From assembly GCF_000003605.2 (NCBI RefSeq), contig NW_003128865.1, forward strand, positions 52,805-81,934: a DNA stretch of 29,130 nucleotides, written 5' to 3'. The position numbers and the translations under genes were made by a program. Position 1 is the stretch's first letter. The number at the start of each line of letters is the position of its first letter. Positions 21,992 to 29,130 of the stretch are shown piece after piece. The notes beneath the pieces were generated by a model, which saw only the letters and a list, made by a program, of their open reading frames with translations, made no database searches and had not been told where the DNA came from. The stretch comes from Saccoglossus kowalevskii. Lineage: Eukaryota > Hemichordata > Enteropneusta > Harrimaniidae.

Positions 21992-22199
21992 TGTCGTCAG
22001 CCAGACGTGCCACTTAGACCTGCTTATTTTGGATATCGTCTGACCATGTATATTATTTGCGATATATTTTGTCTTTACATTATCAATATAATACATAAAT
22101 GCAATTTGTTTAACAGCAGTGGCTGAATTAAACACGTTGTATGCGTTTAAATTTAAGAATGGCGGACTAATTTGTAATATAACTACTGCGATGTGGCTA

Positions 22200-22207
22200 T
22201 GACGTCA
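22200..22207. promoter_or_regulatory. consensus CRE palindrome TGACGTCA
   Basis: Exact eight-base CREB/ATF site. With the double half-site about 490 bp to the left it marks 21.7-22.2 kb as the best promoter candidate for the leftward unit. Confidence 0.45.
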
Positions 22208-24020
22208 CAGCGTAACCGGTTTCAACCAGCTAGAGAAGCGTCTAATTTTAGAACAATGATCAACAACACGTACGCACAAAAAAAAAAAGAAGCACTGATG
22301 AAATCGAGTCTTGTGTATTCTGATTATTGATGAAACTTTGTTGCTTGCAACACAGATCGTAAATAAACGTTAGTTATATCATCATAAAAATAACACTAGA
22401 CACTACCTTGTTTTTGTTTTTCACCAATACGATTCGCATTTTATGGTTAGATCACAGTCCCTCTATGACTGTGGTTAGATATTAAGCATTATGTCAATCA
22501 GCTTATTTTAATTCAAACTGTAACGTGTTTCAATGTCAGCCGTTTATCTACCCAACCTGAAACTGCATCGTAGAGTAAATCAGAGTAAATTACACTGCTA
22601 CATGTTTTATATATTTACACCTAGCACTGTATATTGAGGGCTGCACACGCGATGCGACTTTGCCCTTTGAACTTGTAAATAGGCATGTATTTCATGCGTT
22701 GTCTTGTTGTCTGTCTCTTTCCAAACATACGCAAACTCAAGACCCCTCCTCAAGGTTATATTGCGGATAGTTGAGTTTTACTGTGAATGAAAGAATGGTA
22801 CACCAGAGTTTTTATTATGCACCAAGGAGCTCAAGAATAAAATAGTATCACACCTCTGTACATAAAGGTCGGCGTAAACCAGTTTTACCCAGTCAAGATT
22901 GACGATACTGGTAGAAATTTAAGCGTCTTGTTTGATTTGTTTTCACTAGTGTTAGTTATGTTTTACATGTTTTCAGAATGTATGACTTTATTGTACTTTT
23001 CATCAAATACTCAAATATGGTGAACGATTCTATTCTACTCTATTCTTCTGGTAAACCGTCAGTGTAGCCAGTGTTTAAATCAATCAGCAGCAAGCCAGGA
23101 TTTAATGCCTGAAATATCGTACTTGTACAACCTACGCACTCATAAATATCTGTATTTTGTCTGGCGGGAAATATACATGTATTCATTATATAAATACACA
23201 ATAAAATGCGGTAGTCGTCGCGCCACGCCTGCGCGAGATAAATGGGTCTTGTCATGGAGGTCTTTTCCATGGTCGCATACTAGTATAACAAAGATGGCGA
23301 CTTTGACTGAAAAAACAGTACAAACTGAGACGTTACCAAGCATCAATTAGGTATTTTGTAGGTGATTGGAAGGTATCGAAGGAGTCATCGGCGGTAATTA
23401 GTGCAAGTTGCGCCCAGGTCAACCCCAATGCTTGTGATTTCCATTAGAAGAGCGCATACTGATAAGGTTGTGTAAAAAAAAACATGTTTATCAACACAAA
23501 TGCCGCACATGCGCAGCACGACGACCACGATGTATGCTAGGAAATTCTGTGGTACGTGTTTTTCAAAAACACAATCTTCCCCCATTCAACTTCTAAATGC
23601 ACAAATAACGCAACAAATAGATATATAAGTACAACCAGAGGTACATTACTGGTACAACCTTTCTGTCGATGTATTACTATGATATTTATAGTTTTGTTAT
23701 GTTTCCGAGACGTGATTGTCTCTTGTGTTTAATGTCGTACAATCACTCATATGCCTACACGTCAGGCTAGAACGTATATATGTCGGCTGATATGTATATC
23801 GTGATGTACACACCCTAGCTGCCTCTGACTGTTTTCTCCACTTCGCTACCGAAAACAGACTTCAGGACATTTGCAATACGAATCGTCTGCGCGCTGATTG
23901 GTAACTTGTTTAATGAGTAAATTTTTATATTATTGAAGATAGACAGTACTGATAAAACAGGATTTTGACCAAAATGCAATACAGATATGAATAAAGACAA
24001 ACAAATAATTAAAGTAAGAA
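22208..24020. other. intergenic, no gene recognised
   Basis: No domain-bearing frame. Around 23215-23300 is a CG-richer patch (GTCGTCGCGCCACGCCTGCGCGAG) followed by AAAGATGGCGAC, which resembles a YY1 site/start codon. Near 23506 is CACATGCGCAGCAC, which resembles an NRF1 site. These could be a promoter, but the ORF after the ATG is only 18 codons. Confidence 0.5.
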
Positions 24021-24551
24021 TAAAAATACACACAGGAAAATAAAAAAACTGACAAGCAAAGTATGTGATGTCATGATTTGAAGCTTGATGGCAGGCAGAC
24101 CATTTCCTGTTGTCTAACAACTTTAACCTTTTAACACAGTTCCTCTGACTGTGCTTTAAAACAGCTTGCTTTTTGAACCAGCACACAGGAAAAGGCTGAC
24201 TATTTATCGATTTGTCACCTTGGATTGTTCAAACCACCCTTTATCACAGATAAACAAACCGTGTAGAATAGATAAAGGGAAAAACATTGAAGAGAAGCAG
24301 AAAAAAAAAAAACAACAAAACTACGGTATAAGTATCATAGCAATACATTAGTAGAAAGGTAAAGGAAGTATTGTACTTCATGTTTTTGAAAAAAAACTAT
24401 GTACATAATGGCTACAGTGTTTACCAGTAATGTAATTCATACACTCTTACGTTGTGTCGTCACAGGAAATGGTCTGCCTGCCATCAAGCTTCAAATCATG
24501 ACATCACATACTTTGCTTGTCAGTTTTTTTATTTTCCTGTGTGTATTTTTA
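24021..24551. repeat. perfect 90-bp inverted repeat with 351-bp spacer
   Basis: Arms 24021-24110 and 24462-24551 are reverse complements with no mismatch that I can find. The arms include TGATGGCAGGCAGACC and its complement. The absence of divergence implies a young event or ongoing conversion. The spacer shows no gene; the - strand frame crossing the left arm (23815-24186) is open by chance and has only a hydrophobic stretch. Confidence 0.93.
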
Positions 24552-24568
24552 AATATCATCCCGGGAAC

Positions 24569-24605
24569 CTCGGACAACTAATAAATTATTTATTAGTTGT
24601 CTGAG
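24569..24605. repeat. 37-bp near-perfect palindrome
   Basis: CTC, one mismatch, then GACAACTAATAAAT around a single T and the mirror arm ending GTCTGAG. The inner 29 bases (24573-24601) are perfect. It lies 17 bp beyond the right arm of the 90-bp inverted repeat. Confidence 0.9.
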
Positions 24606-28062
<3,457 letters not shown>

Positions 28063-29130
28063 CTCCCATGTGCGAAGCACATAATGGGAGTCTTTGCAGT
28101 TAGTGTGTGTGTATGTGTGTGTGTGTGTATGTGTGTTCGACTGTTCCACTGCTATCTAAAGAACCACTCATTGGATTTTGATGAAACTTGGTACATAGAT
28201 GCTCTGAATATATGCGCAGATTTGATTAGTTTTTGGTAAAAATCTGTGCATATCAATTACCTAATTTGCATGATAATTAGCTATTTTTTAGTGGTTCCAT
28301 GACTGTTCCACTGATATCTAAAGAACCACTCATTGGATTTTGATGAATCTTGGTACATAGATGCTCTGAACTAATGCTATGTTTTGATTAGTTTTTGCTA
28401 ATAATCCGTGAATACTAATTACCTAATTTGCATAATGATTAGTCAATTTTCGGTTTTTCCACTGATATCTCAAGTACTAATCATCACATTTCAATGAAAC
28501 TTGGTACATAGATGTCATATGACACTGCACAGACCTGATAGTTTTTATGGTAATATCAGTACATATAATTACCTAATTTGCATAATTACCGGGTAATTAA
28601 TTTTCAGCTTTTGATATAAGTAGTGAGCATTACATTTCAATGAAACTTGGTACTTACATACTCAAGGACTATGCAGAGATTGATTGTTTCGTATAAATAT
28701 TTGTGCATATTAATCACCTAATTTGCATAATTAGTTAATTTTCAGGTTTTCCACAGGTATCTCAAGTACTAATCATCGCATTTCAATGAAACTTGGTACA
28801 TAGATCCTTTAGGCTTATGCAGAGACCTGATTAGTTTTAGGGTAAATAATTGTGCATATTAATTACCTAATTTGCATAATTAATTTTCAGCTTTTCTACT
28901 GATATCTAAAGTACTAATCATCACATTTCAATGAATCTAGAATTATTCAGAGACCCAATTAGTTTTCGGTAAATATGTGTGCATATTAATCACCTAATTT
29001 GCATAATTAACCAATTTCCAACTTTCACACTGATATCTCAGGTACTAATCACCACATATCAACGAATGTTTGTACATGATGCTGTAGGACAATAGACAGA
29101 CCTGGATAATTGTGGGTTAAAATCTGTACA
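28063..29130 (+). repeat. hairpin-headed tandem array (about seven units of 130-160 bp)
   Basis: Begins with a hairpin (GACTCCCATGTGC, GAA, GCACATAATGGGAGTC; 28065-28096) and a TG/TATG microsatellite (28104-28137). Units then start near 28141, 28304, 28458, 28607, 28749, 28894 and 29025. A unit reads CCACTGATATCTAAAGTACT, ATTTCAATGAAACTTGGTAC, ATAGATG, GCAGA.CTGATTAGTTTT, GTGCATATTAATTACCTA, ATTTGCATAATTA. The last unit runs off the window edge. Confidence 0.9.

Noticed and set aside
12960-22000. Box C/D snoRNA host gene on the - strand
   Set aside because: Good box C words occur (for example near 18836 and 19313), but no CTGA box lies at a suitable distance with terminal pairing. The best case (16663-16716) has a poor box C and no stem. 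Boxes were searched only by eye; snoscan or Infernal would settle it.
21807-22013. - strand ORF ending in a transmembrane-like segment
   Set aside because: No ATG start in frame, spans the hairpin at 21966, and no splice context that supports it.
22289-22350. TGATGA..CTGA..TGATGA on the + strand resembling a C/D' snoRNA core
   Set aside because: No terminal CTGA (box D) and no closing stem downstream; probably chance.
23040-23270. - strand 76-codon ORF with a good start context (CCATGG)
   Set aside because: No domain or conserved-looking composition; single unsupported ORF in an intergenic region.
23294-23350. 18-codon ORF after AAAGATGGCG on the + strand
   Set aside because: Attractive start context, but it stops at once. 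The AAGATGGCG word is also a YY1-like site, so the ATG may be coincidental.
23815-24186. - strand 123-codon ORF with a hydrophobic stretch
   Set aside because: Overlaps the left arm of the 90-bp inverted repeat and shows no known family features.

Overview
This is an AT-rich, intron-rich metazoan window. Long introns with GT..AG junctions, degenerate transposon remains, microsatellites and hairpin-headed noncoding repeats point to a marine invertebrate. An invertebrate deuterostome such as a hemichordate, amphioxus or echinoderm is my guess; the clade is inference and not proven by the sequence.

Two protein-coding genes can be named, both on the + strand and both cut by the window. Positions 677-11190 hold the 3' part of a ZNF410 orthologue: four coding exons, C2H2 fingers 2-5 and an acidic/polar C-terminal tail, then a 3' UTR. 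Positions 26687-27043 hold the first two coding exons of a PLEKHD1 orthologue (start of the PH domain); the rest lies beyond the right edge. As I recall, the human orthologues also share one chromosome band (14q24), so the pair may be an old linkage.

The ZNF410 introns carry the mobile DNA. A decayed pogo/Tigger-type transposase lies at 2584-3960 (- strand). Next to it, at 4140-4870, is a second DNA-transposon-like segment rich in CGTACG motifs with its own TATA box and a short basic ORF. A hairpin-headed higher-order repeat lies at 9251-10045, with a worn relative at 5534-5680.

From about 13 to 20 kb there is no convincing protein gene. Instead the DNA is built of several independent tandem duplications (periods about 0.23, 0.39, 0.46 and 1.0 kb). 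Splice-like acceptors or donors on the - strand recur at matching places in the copies. Together with CRE motifs near 21.7 and 22.2 kb and a strong - strand donor at 21.58 kb, this suggests a spliced noncoding transcription unit read leftwards and enlarged by repeated exon-intron duplication. This is the most interesting hypothesis in the window; its confidence is modest.

From 22 to 26.6 kb is intergenic DNA with a perfect 90-bp inverted repeat (24021/24462), a 37-bp palindrome and a repeated 26-bp element upstream of PLEKHD1. The right end (28063-29130) is a second hairpin-headed tandem array inside PLEKHD1 intron 2, each unit carrying an octamer-like ATTTGCAT.
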